Origin: an uncultured Methanobrevibacter sp.
GTDB taxonomy: Archaea > Methanobacteriota > Methanobacteria > Methanobacteriales > Methanobacteriaceae
Assembly (NCBI GenBank): GCA_902774685.1
Contig: CACYJH010000001.1
Location: 1-64,000, forward strand
Direction of reading: 5' to 3'
DNA: 64,000 nt
Made by a program: the position numbers and the translations under genes. The notes beneath the pieces were generated by a model that saw only the letters and a program-made list of their open reading frames with translations, searched no databases and was not told the origin of the DNA. Positions 27,928 through 37,463 of the stretch are shown here, one piece after another (the stretch's first letter is position 1; every line of letters begins with the position of its first letter).

Positions 27928-28628
27928 TTAAGCTCCTCCTCTTCAGAGTCAAGATAGCCTAAAACAAATTCAGACAAGTCCAAAACATCAAAATTCTCTG
28001 AATTTTGACTTAAGTTTAATTTGCAGAATGGACATGCAGTCACCAATAAATCTGCATCAGTTTCTTTAGCTTCATCAATTCTTAATTCAGCAATAGAATT
28101 TGATAAGTCGCCATAAGCTGATTTCACTCCACCTCCAGAGCCGCAGCATCTTGCCATTTCCTTATTGTTTTCCATTTCAACCAAATTAGAAATGGAATTA
28201 ATTACATTACGCGGAGCTTCATATTCTCCTGCATGCCTTCCTAAATGACAGGAATCATGGTATGTGACTTTTAAATTATCCTTATGCTTTAAAGGGATTT
28301 TATTTTCCTTAATCAATTGCTCCAATAGCTGGGAAATATGAATTACTTTTAAGTCAACCCCAAGATATTTTTTATAATCTTCCTTTAATGTCTTATAACA
28401 GCCTGCACATGAAGTGAGAATGGTTTTTCCTTCCAAATCTTTCAAATTACCATTCATCTGCTCCATTGCATCGTCTAAAAAACCAGTTCTAAGAAGTACA
28501 GACCCACAGCATTGTTCATCTTCTAATGTTTCATAATCGATTTTTGCTATTTTTAAAATCCTTTCAGTAGCTTTGCTGATTGAATTCAATTTTTCACGTG
28601 CTGTGCATCCTCTAAAATACAATAACAT
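27924..28628 (-). CDS. CCG-domain iron-sulfur subunit (LutA/HdrB-like)
   Basis: A 234-residue cysteine-rich-domain protein. Two CCG modules are seen: CCGSVLLRTG with SCAGCYKTL in the first half, and CHLGRHAG, CCGSGGG and CPFCKLN in the second. Each module is expected to coordinate a noncubane 4Fe-4S cluster as in HdrB. It overlaps the LUD gene by ATGA, so translation is coupled. Together they form a two-subunit iron-sulfur redox unit; substrate and electron partner are not visible. Confidence 0.87.
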   Translation of the reverse strand: MLLYFRGCTAREKLNSISKATERILKIAKIDYETLEDEQCCGSVLLRTGFLDDAMEQMNGNLKDLEGKTILTSCAGCYKTLKEDYKKYLGVDLKVIHISQLLEQLIKENKIPLKHKDNLKVTYHDSCHLGRHAGEYEAPRNVINSISNLVEMENNKEMARCCGSGGGVKSAYGDLSNSIAELRIDEAKETDADLLVTACPFCKLNLSQNSENFDVLDLSEFVLGYLDSEEEELK

Positions 28629-28691
28629 AGTTTAACCTTAATATAAAAATTCCAAATAATCTTAGTTTAAAAAAAAATAATAATTGAGGAA

Positions 28692-29063
28692 TCATTCCTC
28701 TGTTTCATCAATATCCTTCAATTCAATTTCATCTTTAATTGCTAGAGCTCTTACTAATTCAGTCGTATTCCTATTCAATTCATCTATTTTTACATATAAT
28801 CTATAGACTGCATAAACGAGAAGAGCATATCCTAAAACAAGGAGTAAGTCCAAACCTCTACCAAAACCAAAGAACCCTGCAAGTGGATCACTGAATCTAG
28901 GTGCAAAAGCAAAGAAATTTACGATTAAACAAACTAGAACCCACAATGCAAATGTGGCAGGAGTGATTTTCTTAACTCTTAATCTCCTATAGAAGAATAT
29001 TATGACCATTATAGTTGCTATAATTAATAAAACCTGATATGTACGAAATGGACCTATAATAAT
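28692..29063 (-). CDS. DUF2304 membrane protein, apparent AUU start
   Basis: A 123-residue three-helix DUF2304 protein. Helices lie at about residues 7-26, 35-51 and 70-88, with a short acidic cytoplasmic tail. The first ATG in frame (29009) would cut off half of the first helix, while the frame remains open to a stop at about 29078 and includes the conserved IGPFRTYQVLLII segment. A Shine-Dalgarno-like AAAGGGGAAGTG stands before ATT codons at 29063 and 29060; no ATG, GTG or TTG is available there. The gene follows the GT2 glycosyltransferase by about 16 bases, a common pairing in which DUF2304 accompanies lipid-linked sugar transfer. Confidence 0.72.
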   Translation of the reverse strand: MIIGPFRTYQVLLIIATIMVIIFFYRRLRVKKITPATFALWVLVCLIVNFFAFAPRFSDPLAGFFGFGRGLDLLLVLGYALLVYAVYRLYVKIDELNRNTTELVRALAIKDEIELKDIDETEE

Positions 29064-29079
29064 AACACTTCCCCTTTAA

Positions 29080-29787
29080 TTATATTCTGAATAAATCGAG
29101 CACCATCTTTGTTAAAATTCTGAAACCGACTATGGCATCGGTACCTTTATTTTGAGTTTCAGGAGTATAAATTGTAGTGATTGTAACTTCAGATAATCTC
29201 AAATCCTTATCGCTTATCTCTTTAATGAATTCAGATGAGACACCATATCCTCTTGAAACGATGTTTATCTTATCTGCAGCTTCTGCAGTGAAAGCCCTTA
29301 GACCAGATTGTGAATCCTTAACGTTTCTTCCATAGAAAATGAATGTTAAGGCATTCATAATCAGATTTGCAAAACTTTTGCTGATAGGCATATCCTCAAA
29401 AGGTCTCGCTCCAATAACAACATCCGCTTCTCCATCCTGCAGAGGTTTGCAAACCTTTGGAATATCATCAATTTCATGCTGTCCATCTGCATCGAATGTG
29501 ACGATATATTTAGCATTCTTATTAAGGGCAACAACCATTCCTGTCTTCAATGCTGCACCTAATCCCCTATTGATTACATGAGAAACAACAAAAATCTGAT
29601 CAGGATATTTCTTTTTTGACTCTATAGCTAAATTAAGAGTGTTGTCTTTAGACCCATCATTAACCAGAATGACTCTATATCCATTTTCAGCTATCCCTTC
29701 TATAATCTGGGAAACGGTCTTTTCCTCATTGAATGCTGGAACAACCAAGTAAACATCTTTAGTGATTTCTGAATTTTGATTTGACAT
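29080..29787 (-). CDS. family 2 glycosyltransferase (dolichyl-phosphate sugar synthase-like)
   Basis: A 235-residue GT2 enzyme. The nucleotide-sugar fold opens LVVPAFNEEKTV, followed by ILVNDGSKDNT, the metal-binding TFDADGQHE and the DSQSGLRAF acceptor loop. There is no obvious membrane helix, so it is of the DPM1 type that transfers a sugar from a nucleotide to a polyprenyl phosphate. It is next to a DUF2304 gene on the same strand, a pair commonly found with archaeal glycolipid or glycoprotein assembly. Confidence 0.88.
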   Translation of the reverse strand: MSNQNSEITKDVYLVVPAFNEEKTVSQIIEGIAENGYRVILVNDGSKDNTLNLAIESKKKYPDQIFVVSHVINRGLGAALKTGMVVALNKNAKYIVTFDADGQHEIDDIPKVCKPLQDGEADVVIGARPFEDMPISKSFANLIMNALTFIFYGRNVKDSQSGLRAFTAEAADKINIVSRGYGVSSEFIKEISDKDLRLSEVTITTIYTPETQNKGTDAIVGFRILTKMVLDLFRI

Positions 29788-29832
29788 ACTATCTAATATC
29801 TTGAATAATTAAAATTTTAATTATAATCTAAA

Positions 29833-30327
<495 letters not shown>

Positions 30328-30471
30328 TTAAAGTTTAAATTAATAATTTTGATAATTTGATAATAACTTATCTTTATATTTTAATACATTACTAACTATG
30401 TTTTTAATTATATATAAAGTAAATTAATTATTAGTTATTTTAGAGAATTAATTAGAAAAAATATTAATTAA

Positions 30472-31668
30472 TCAAATTCTATTTTGAATTGAATTAATCT
30501 TAGCTAAAATCAAATTGTCCTTTGTCAAATCATATAATATCCTATAGAAATATAATGCTCCACGATAATATTTTCTATTTTCCAAATCAGCAGAGATGAA
30601 CCTTAAAGTATCTAAAATAAAAGGATTTACACCTATTTGAATATTTTTTGATTCAATTATCCTTTCTGCTTCCTTTCGATTCATTTCAATGTTGATTCCA
30701 CGGGATTTTAAATATTCAAGCTCTCCTAATGCCTGCTTATTGAAGTTGAAGTTTAAACTGAAATCATAGAATGCAGCGGCAATGTCCAACTGATTTTCCT
30801 CAACATAAAAGAACCCGAAATTCCTATAGGCTCTTGCAATATCCTCATTCTTATATGCAAACTTCAATGCATCGACATTGTATAGGAAAAATCTATTGTA
30901 AGTTCTTGTTTTAGATTTATAAATGTCTGCAAGAGATAAAATGGTTTTTGAAGATACTGGATTGATTCTCAAAGCCTTAAGAAGATATTCCTCAGATTTA
31001 GAAAAATCATCATTCTCCAAAAGCAGTGTGCCATAGATATAATACAAATCAAATAATGGCTCATCAAATGGAATAAAGGCCAATTCCTCATCTAATCCTA
31101 TGTAATGATAAAACAATATTTCTTCAAGAGGATTTAAAAAGCTATGATACTCCTTTTTAACTGATGCTTCTTTCTTATTGTTTTCCAATCTATGAATTTT
31201 CACTTCTTTGCGCCAATTGACTCTATTTGATTTCTTTTCTGGATAATTCCTATATGATTTTGGACTTCTTGACAACTTATTTTCATCATATTTCATATAT
31301 TGAATTTCTCTAATTGACCTGTTTGAATTGAAATCGCTTTCCTTATGAATGGATTGATTTTCATATTTGTCATTTAAATGACTCATGAAACTATCTAGCT
31401 TTTCCAAAGCAGCCTTCTTATCACGATTTTCAATTAATGGAATCACTTCATCAAGTATGCGGGACACATTTGTCTTCTTTGAGTAAATTCCATCATCCTC
31501 ATTATAAAAGTCTAAGGATTGCCAAATCAACCTTGAAATCTCTTTAATTATTTCATAAGAGTTTTCATGATCTTTATAAAAGTCCAATTGAGAGACTAGA
31601 TAATCCCTATCTAATTCTGGATTTCCGCTCAGATTTCTCTTGATTTGGCTTATAATTTCATCAGTCAT
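30472..31668 (-). CDS. TPR-like repeat protein of unknown function
   Basis: A 398-residue cytoplasmic protein. Residues about 190-395 contain helix pairs with TPR-like spacing (DLYYIYGTLLLENDDFSKSEEYLLKAL; ARAYRNFGFFYVEENQLDIAAAFY). The first 180 residues are charged, helical at the start and then a basic linker. Such proteins scaffold other proteins; no enzymatic motif is seen. The start was set at ATG 31668, because GTGATG before it acts as the binding site. Confidence 0.65.
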   Translation of the reverse strand: MTDEIISQIKRNLSGNPELDRDYLVSQLDFYKDHENSYEIIKEISRLIWQSLDFYNEDDGIYSKKTNVSRILDEVIPLIENRDKKAALEKLDSFMSHLNDKYENQSIHKESDFNSNRSIREIQYMKYDENKLSRSPKSYRNYPEKKSNRVNWRKEVKIHRLENNKKEASVKKEYHSFLNPLEEILFYHYIGLDEELAFIPFDEPLFDLYYIYGTLLLENDDFSKSEEYLLKALRINPVSSKTILSLADIYKSKTRTYNRFFLYNVDALKFAYKNEDIARAYRNFGFFYVEENQLDIAAAFYDFSLNFNFNKQALGELEYLKSRGINIEMNRKEAERIIESKNIQIGVNPFILDTLRFISADLENRKYYRGALYFYRILYDLTKDNLILAKINSIQNRI

Positions 31669-31908
31669 TTGAATCATCACAAAAGGAAAATAATTAAGTT
31701 TTCTATTAATTTTTTTATTTATAATCCTATTTAAATGATATTATAAGTTAAAAAAAAGAAAAAATGAATCTGCACAATTGCACAAAAATGAAAAAGAAGA
31801 TGAATAATCTAAATAAGTAAAAAATAGTAAAAATAATAGAAAAATAATATAAAATAATAGAAAAATAGTTAAAAATAATAGAAAAATTAGAAAAAATAAG
31901 TGAATTGG

Positions 31909-32745
31909 TTATTGATTATCAATCAAATCAAGTACTTTTGCACGAGCTTGACCAATAGTTAATGGATAATCCCCACCAAAATCAATATTATCCTCTTTTT
32001 CGAGGATTTCAGCAAGATGCGCCATTCTTGGAAGACGTAAATCCGCTTCCCTGATTGTTTCCACTTGAGAGAATACTTCGTTAGGTGTTCCTTCAGCAAT
32101 GATTTCCCCATCGCTTATCAAATGAATCTCACTTGAATAGACAGGAACCAAATCTACATCATGGGTAGAGATTACAATAGTCATTCCTTCCTTATTCAAA
32201 TCATACAATAACTTAAGAATATGAGAAGCTCCTTTAGGATCAAGACCGGAAGTAGGTTCATCAAGAATCATTAGTTCAGGTTCCATAGCCAAAATACCTG
32301 CAATAGCTACTCTTTTCTTTTGTCCTCCACTTAAATGGTGCGGGGATTTCTTTTCAAATCCTCCCATTCCAACCCTTTCAAGGGATAATTTAACTCTTTT
32401 TTCCACTTCTTCAATAGGAAGACCTAAATTCATTGGCCCAAAGGCCACATCTTCTTCTACAGTTGGAGCAAATAATTGATTATCTGGATTTTGGAACACA
32501 ATTCCTATTTTTTGACGAGCCTTAAGAAGGCTTTGCTTATCATATTCAAGCTTCTCCCCATCAATATAAACTTCACCGGATTTTGGAATGTGAATTCCAT
32601 TGAAATGTAAAAATAGAGTGGATTTCCCAGCCCCATTTCTTCCTAAAAGAGCAACCATTTCACCTTTTTTAACTCTAAAATTAATATTATTTAATGCTCT
32701 TGTTCCATCAGGATATTCATAAATAATATTTCTTGCCTCTAAAAT
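31909..32745 (-). CDS. cbiO: cobalt/nickel-type ECF ABC ATPase (CbiO family), apparent AUU start
   Basis: A 278-residue ABC ATPase if read from ATT 32745. Walker A GRNGAGKST, Q-loop VFQNPDNQLF, signature LSGGQKKRV and Walker B LMILDEPTSGLDP match CbiO/EcfA. The first in-frame ATG (32658) would remove the first strands and the aromatic A-loop region (IIYEYPDGTRAL) that the family always has. GGAGGT stands exactly six bases before ATT 32745, and no ATG, GTG or TTG occurs in this frame between the upstream stop and 32658. No CbiM/CbiQ genes adjoin it here. The adjacent gene is cbiZ, so the role in corrinoid or cobalt supply is consistent. Confidence 0.82.
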   Translation of the reverse strand: MLEARNIIYEYPDGTRALNNINFRVKKGEMVALLGRNGAGKSTLFLHFNGIHIPKSGEVYIDGEKLEYDKQSLLKARQKIGIVFQNPDNQLFAPTVEEDVAFGPMNLGLPIEEVEKRVKLSLERVGMGGFEKKSPHHLSGGQKKRVAIAGILAMEPELMILDEPTSGLDPKGASHILKLLYDLNKEGMTIVISTHDVDLVPVYSSEIHLISDGEIIAEGTPNEVFSQVETIREADLRLPRMAHLAEILEKEDNIDFGGDYPLTIGQARAKVLDLIDNQ

Positions 32746-32951
32746 AGTAATACCTCCAACTATAAATTTATTTTATTTATAACAGTATATAAATGTTTAA
32801 AAAGTAATAAAAAACCCTATAAAATCTTAAAAAAAGTAATACTTTTAAATAAAGAGTATTTGATATTATATCAAATTTGTAATATTAATAATGAAAAAAA
32901 GAGAAAATATTTAAAAAATTAAATGATAATTGAATGGATTGAAAAATAGAA

Positions 32952-34076
32952 TTATTCTAATTGAGTCTTAACAACATATTCAACAAGCAATCTCATAGAA
33001 TACCATTCATCCCTATTCAATTGATTTTCCAATATGGATTTAGAAACCTTTAAAACTGTTTTTTTACTTAATAAGCCGTATCTGTATTGATCTAAAAGAT
33101 GAATGATTAAGGATACGTTAGCTACAAGTTCAGGATTTTTAGAAACTTTAATCAATGAGACTATGAATTCCTTTTTGTCATCTTCACTTTTTATATCAAT
33201 GAAATCTGTCAAGAAATTTTCATAAAAATCATCAAGATCATATTGGTATCTGTCTAATCTTACAAGTGCATTCAATTGATAAGTTGGAGTCAGCCATTGC
33301 AATTTAGCCAAACACTCTTTAATTGCAGCTTTTACAGCATTGGCAATTAGTTCACCAATCTTTGCATGAGTACTCATATTTTCTATCCTGTTTTCACTAT
33401 CCAAATTAGAGAATATGGCTATTCCATCTGTTCCTGTACCTGTTGCAATTTCATTGGAATAATTGCTTGCAGTCATCAAATCCCTTAGTGCAACTGTTTT
33501 AGCCTCTGTAGCAATCATTTCAGCTAAAAGAAGTGAACTTTCACTTAATCTGGAATTGATCAAAAGAATTACATTAATGGTCCCAGGCTTTTTTGAAAAT
33601 CCATTGTCATCATACTCATTAATGTCAAAATCGTACTCGTCATTTATTTCATAATAAGAAGCATTATCACCTGCAGAAACTGCATTTACACGAACACCTG
33701 CAGTTGCTATTGCCATAACTTCAATATCCCTATATTCTTCACAAGCAATTGAATAATAATCCATATCGGCAGAAGTGATTAAACCACTGATCTTATCGCT
33801 TCTTAAATTCAAATCAGTATAAAACTTAGAGGACAAGTCATTCAGGAAGCCTAAAATGCCTCCTTCTTCATATTTATCAATATTCTCTTGAGACAATTGA
33901 TGATTGAAAACAGCAGATAAATCCTCATTATATCCTCCATTTAACCAAGAACTAACTATACCATTCCTTTTAGGACCAAATTTTACAAGTACGGTGTCAG
34001 AATTCTTTAATATTTCATCACCTACACTTGTTTTAAGTATCAATTCAAATTCTTGATTTTTATCATCAAATGACAT
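32952..34076 (-). CDS. cbiZ: adenosylcobinamide amidohydrolase (CbiZ)
   Basis: A 374-residue protein with a CbiZ domain at about residues 45-255. The family blocks are clear: ATAGVRVNAVSAGDNASY, GTINVILLINSRLSES, ATEAKTVALRDL, ATGTGTDGIAIFS and THAKIGELIANAV. CbiZ removes the aminopropanol of adenosylcobinamide, salvaging incomplete corrinoids into the archaeal pathway. The C-terminal 120 residues are helical, with no known domain. The start was placed at ATG 34076, since TTTGAGGAATTTT is just upstream. The neighbouring cbiO suggests cobalt and corrinoid acquisition at one locus. Confidence 0.87.
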   Translation of the reverse strand: MSFDDKNQEFELILKTSVGDEILKNSDTVLVKFGPKRNGIVSSWLNGGYNEDLSAVFNHQLSQENIDKYEEGGILGFLNDLSSKFYTDLNLRSDKISGLITSADMDYYSIACEEYRDIEVMAIATAGVRVNAVSAGDNASYYEINDEYDFDINEYDDNGFSKKPGTINVILLINSRLSESSLLLAEMIATEAKTVALRDLMTASNYSNEIATGTGTDGIAIFSNLDSENRIENMSTHAKIGELIANAVKAAIKECLAKLQWLTPTYQLNALVRLDRYQYDLDDFYENFLTDFIDIKSEDDKKEFIVSLIKVSKNPELVANVSLIIHLLDQYRYGLLSKKTVLKVSKSILENQLNRDEWYSMRLLVEYVVKTQLE

Positions 34077-34233
34077 AAAATTCCTCAAACATTGTTTAAT
34101 TAAAAAATTGAAATTAATTTCTATATAGTAATAGTTTATAAAAAATAGTATTTAAATATGTTAAAAAAATTAAATAAAAAAGAAAAAATGAGAGATTGGC
34201 ATATCTGCTCACGACTATAGAAAAGATTTTGGT

Positions 34234-34270
34234 CCAGGTTTTGCGTTGCCGAAGGCAACGGAAAAGCTGG
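34234..34270 (-). terminator. GC-rich 15-bp hairpin at the 3' end of metX
   Basis: On the plus strand CCAG-g-TTTT-g-CGTTGCC, loop GAA, then GGCAACG-g-AAAA-g-CTGG. All three blocks pair perfectly and are separated by two symmetric single-base mismatches. It begins two bases after the metX stop. It is not followed by a long U-run, so it may act as an RNA 3'-end stabiliser or REP-like element and not as a classical terminator. It is the most GC-rich stretch nearby. Confidence 0.55.
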
Positions 34271-34272
34271 GG

Positions 34273-35751
34273 TTAATAGTTAGAAATAAGATGAGAAATC
34301 CTATCAGTTGTAATAAGACCTTCTAAGTTAGATCCATCATCTACAACAGGCAAACAGGAAATATTGTATTTCTTCATCAATCTAGCAATATCCTCAATCT
34401 CATCAGTTGACTTACATGTCTTTACAGTTTTAGTCATGACTTCTCTCAATTCACTGCAGTCTTCAACAATGGATTTGGACAAGTCCCATGCAGTAACGAT
34501 TCCTGCCAATGAATTGTCATCATATACAACAGGCAAATGGGTAATCTCGTTGTCGAACATGATAACTGCAGCTTCTTTGACAGTTGAATCAATGCGGATT
34601 GTAGGAACTTCTGTTTTCATAACGTCTCCTACATGGTGTTCAGATAGGAAATTGGATAAAAGGAAGTTCATCTGACCGTTTTCAAGCAGGAATGCATCAT
34701 GACCGTAATCTGATTTGACTTCATTATATGTTACATCCACATCATTGGACTGAAGTGCAGCCAATAAATCCTTTGATTGGTCTACAGGGTATAGCCAGTC
34801 AGAATCCACTGCTATGATCTGCATCTTAGCCTTGACATCTGTTAAACCTTCAGAAAGGTTACCATCCACTGCCAAGTCAAAGTAATCCACTGCCTTTGTA
34901 ATGTATAAATATGAATTTGCATCAAAACGCTTTACAAAGGTCTCTCCTTGGTGGTGCAAGTAGCTTTCCACCTCAAAATCAACGGTAAAGTCATAACTGA
35001 GCTCTGTTTTGTCTTGCAAATCTCTTCCAAATTTTTGATACATTGATGCATCAGAAAGATATGTGATGTGACCTATCATACGAGCCACTGCAAGCCCAGA
35101 TCTTGGAGCCTTATCCTGACCGTAATAATTTCCCCTATTCCAGTTGTTGTCAAGAATAATGGATTGCCTACCTACCTCATTGAATGCAATTTGCTGAGGT
35201 GAAGACCTTGCGGTTGTAGCAATTATGCTTGCCTTTTTCATCATATCAGGATAGGAAACAGTCCATTGCAATGCCTGCATTCCACCCATGGAACCTCCTA
35301 TGACAGCATACAACTTTTCTATGCCTAAAAATTCTATAAGTTTCTTTTGGGCATGAACCATATCTTCAATGGTTATTATTGGAAAATCAAGAGCATATGG
35401 CTTTCCAGTCTCAGGATTGATTGATGAAGGACCTGTTGAACCTTTACATCCTCCCAATACATTAGAACATATTACAAAGTATTTATCTGTGTCCAATGCT
35501 TTTCCAGGACCTATTACCATCTCCCACCATCCAGGTTTTTCCTTTTTAATGTTTGTATACCTACCTGCAGCATGTGCATCTCCAGTAAGTGCATGACAAA
35601 CCAAAATGGCATTGGATTTAGCTGAATTTAAATCTCCATAAGTTTCATATGCAAGTTCCACATTGCTTAAAGTCTTGCCGGAACTTAACTTTAAATCACT
35701 CTTGATAGAAAAATGTTTGGTTTGAACTTTACCAACAGAATTTTGTTTCAT
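34273..35751 (-). CDS. metX: homoserine O-acetyltransferase fused to a CBS pair
   Basis: A 492-residue protein. Residues 1-370 are an alpha/beta hydrolase of the MetX family with the nucleophile elbow [10 protein letters not shown], the N-terminal [13 protein letters not shown] and the late DSDWLYP and YGHDAFL segments that carry the other catalytic residues. Residues about 375-492 are two CBS domains ([26 protein letters not shown]), ending in a nucleotide-type ISHLISNY. MetX acetylates homoserine for methionine or cysteine synthesis. CBS pairs bind adenosyl compounds, so feedback by SAM or nucleotides is a reasonable inference. The fusion is known in methanogens. Confidence 0.92.
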   Translation of the reverse strand: MKQNSVGKVQTKHFSIKSDLKLSSGKTLSNVELAYETYGDLNSAKSNAILVCHALTGDAHAAGRYTNIKKEKPGWWEMVIGPGKALDTDKYFVICSNVLGGCKGSTGPSSINPETGKPYALDFPIITIEDMVHAQKKLIEFLGIEKLYAVIGGSMGGMQALQWTVSYPDMMKKASIIATTARSSPQQIAFNEVGRQSIILDNNWNRGNYYGQDKAPRSGLAVARMIGHITYLSDASMYQKFGRDLQDKTELSYDFTVDFEVESYLHHQGETFVKRFDANSYLYITKAVDYFDLAVDGNLSEGLTDVKAKMQIIAVDSDWLYPVDQSKDLLAALQSNDVDVTYNEVKSDYGHDAFLLENGQMNFLLSNFLSEHHVGDVMKTEVPTIRIDSTVKEAAVIMFDNEITHLPVVYDDNSLAGIVTAWDLSKSIVEDCSELREVMTKTVKTCKSTDEIEDIARLMKKYNISCLPVVDDGSNLEGLITTDRISHLISNY

Positions 35752-36153
35752 TTTTGATACCTTTATAAGTTTAAGAATACTGAATTTTAAAGTAATTCAA
35801 TTCAGCACACTATTCAACAGCTTAAATAATTATATAAGAATATTTTGATATAGTTTTTTAAATTTAAGTCTAGTTAGTCAGTCAATCTTCATTATATTAA
35901 TGAAGACTAGTCAAATATTATAAAGTTGCGTCAATATTAATATTTTAATAAGATACTATTTATATTTATTTATATAAGTTTTGGGATTTAGTAATAATTT
36001 CTTAAAAGTCAAATTATAAAAAATGACTTAAACAATATTAAAAAAATGCATAATAATCTTAAAAAATATGAAAAAATTTAAAAGTCAGTTAAAAAATAAT
36101 AAAAATTATGCACATATTTATAAAAATTTGACTTATAAAAAAATAGGGATAAA
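35752..36153. promoter_or_regulatory. metX promoter region with a perfect palindrome
   Basis: About 400 AT-rich bases between divergent metX and an orphan gene. TCTTCATTA (35886-35894) and TAATGAAGA (35898-35906) form a perfect 9-bp palindrome with a 3-base centre, flanked by several TAGTC copies (35875-35885 and GACTAGTC 35905-35912). A TTATATAA-like TATA for metX is near 35830-35838. The palindrome may be an operator; no gene occurs here. Confidence 0.45.
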
Positions 36154-36417
36154 ATGTCAAGTGAAAATAAAACTGAATTCAACAATACAGATCTTTTGAT
36201 TGAGCTCTATGAGATGTTGTTTAATGACATCATCACAGTAGAAACAAGCAAAATTATTTCTAAATTCATAATGGACTTAATAGACAATACTGAGATTGAC
36301 GAAGAGAAAGTCATAAACTATTTTAATGAAAAAAATCCGGAAAACATTGAATTCAATCTAAAAGAAGATTTGAGGATCATATATGATATTTGCCTTGAAA
36401 TATATGAAGAAGAATAG
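36154..36417 (+). CDS. small acidic protein of unknown function
   Basis: An 87-residue acidic protein, mostly helical by inspection (LIELYEMLFNDIITVETSKIISKFIMDLID), ending in a run of glutamates. ATG follows TAGGGATAAA. I do not recognise it. It faces metX across a divergent promoter and is convergent with RNase III 60 bases downstream. It may be a small regulator or an adaptor, but no motif supports either. Confidence 0.6.
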   Translation: MSSENKTEFNNTDLLIELYEMLFNDIITVETSKIISKFIMDLIDNTEIDEEKVINYFNEKNPENIEFNLKEDLRIIYDICLEIYEEE

Positions 36418-36478
36418 TTAAAAACTATTTTTCCAAATATGATAAAAAAAAGTATTTTAGGTTTGTAGAATATTTGAT

Positions 36479-37147
36479 TTAAGACAATATATCCAATCTG
36501 TCAATAGCTTTGCATGCTGCAAGCTGTTCAGCCTCTTTTTTGCTTTTTCCAACACCATGCCCATAATCGACACCATCAATTAGAATTCTCATGATAAATG
36601 TCTTGTCATGAGGTGCACCATGCTCTTCAAGCAATTCATAGGAAACTTCAACATCCTTAGCATCCCCATACTCCTTGATTGTAGATTTATAATCATGGAA
36701 GAATATGGTATTCTTTTCAATGTATGGGAAAACTGTTTGTTCTAAAAACTCTTTAGCTTTTTCTATTCCCTGATCCAGATATATAGCGCCTAAGAAGGAT
36801 TCGAAGATATCTGCAGTGATGGAAATGACCTCATTGTCACTAAGTGCATTATCCTCAAGATTCAATCTGATTTGCTTGTCAAGACCATTATCATGTGAAT
36901 AAACAATCAAGGCGTTTTGACAAACATAATTTGCCCGAAGCTTTGTCAATTTACCTTCACTGTATTTAGGGTGCTTATTCTGCAAATATTCGGAAGTCAA
37001 CATATTCAAAACGGAATCTCCAAGAAACTCCAGCCTTTCATAGTCATAATCCAAATCATATTTAGCACTATATGAAGAATGAGTAAAAGCTATGATATAT
37101 AAATCCTCGTTGTTTGGAATAATATTAAACTTTTCTAAAAATTTCAT
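36479..37147 (-). CDS. rnc: ribonuclease III, bacterial type
   Basis: A 222-residue class I RNase III. The signature ERLEFLGDSVLNM is at about residues 37-49, the second acidic site is ADIFESFLGAIYLD, and residues 150-220 form a double-stranded RNA-binding domain (EYGDAKDVEVSYEL; GVGKSKKEAEQLAACKAI). All catalytic residues (E, D, D, E) look intact. It cuts double-stranded RNA. This enzyme is uncommon in archaea, so it was probably acquired from bacteria. Start ATG is preceded by GAGTGAATTAA. The 670 bases upstream hold a structured RNA candidate. Confidence 0.93.
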   Translation of the reverse strand: MKFLEKFNIIPNNEDLYIIAFTHSSYSAKYDLDYDYERLEFLGDSVLNMLTSEYLQNKHPKYSEGKLTKLRANYVCQNALIVYSHDNGLDKQIRLNLEDNALSDNEVISITADIFESFLGAIYLDQGIEKAKEFLEQTVFPYIEKNTIFFHDYKSTIKEYGDAKDVEVSYELLEEHGAPHDKTFIMRILIDGVDYGHGVGKSKKEAEQLAACKAIDRLDILS

Positions 37148-37433
37148 TTAATTCACTCTAAAAATTCATTCGACAGTTAAAAAATAGTTTTTTTAGATTT
37201 TAGATATGAATTATTATAATAATTTAATATTAGCTTAAACTCAGCCAATAAAAAAACAACATCAATAAATTAATATTAAATTATCATAACAGCTCCATCT
37301 TATATAAAACTATACATAATTAACTTTTGTTTAATGTAGTATATATAGTTTAAATAATTTTGGCAAATATCCATACAAAATTTTTGAAATATTAGTTTTC
37401 AAATGCTCTCGAACAATCCATTTATAAATAAAA

Positions 37434-37443
37434 TTATATAAAA
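37434..37443 (+). promoter_or_regulatory. TATA box for a candidate structured RNA
   Basis: TTATATAAAA lies about 28 bases before 37464, where a compact structured stretch begins. No coding frame follows it. Confidence 0.35.
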
Positions 37444-37463
37444 AGTTATATCCAACAAAAAGA

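Noticed and set aside
32746-32951. Cobalamin riboswitch near cbiO/cbiZ.
   Set aside because: No conserved B12-box-like sequence or multi-stem leader is seen, and both genes have short leaders.
34234-34270. tRNA or other known structured RNA.
   Set aside because: Only one hairpin is present, with no cloverleaf or conserved T-loop sequence.
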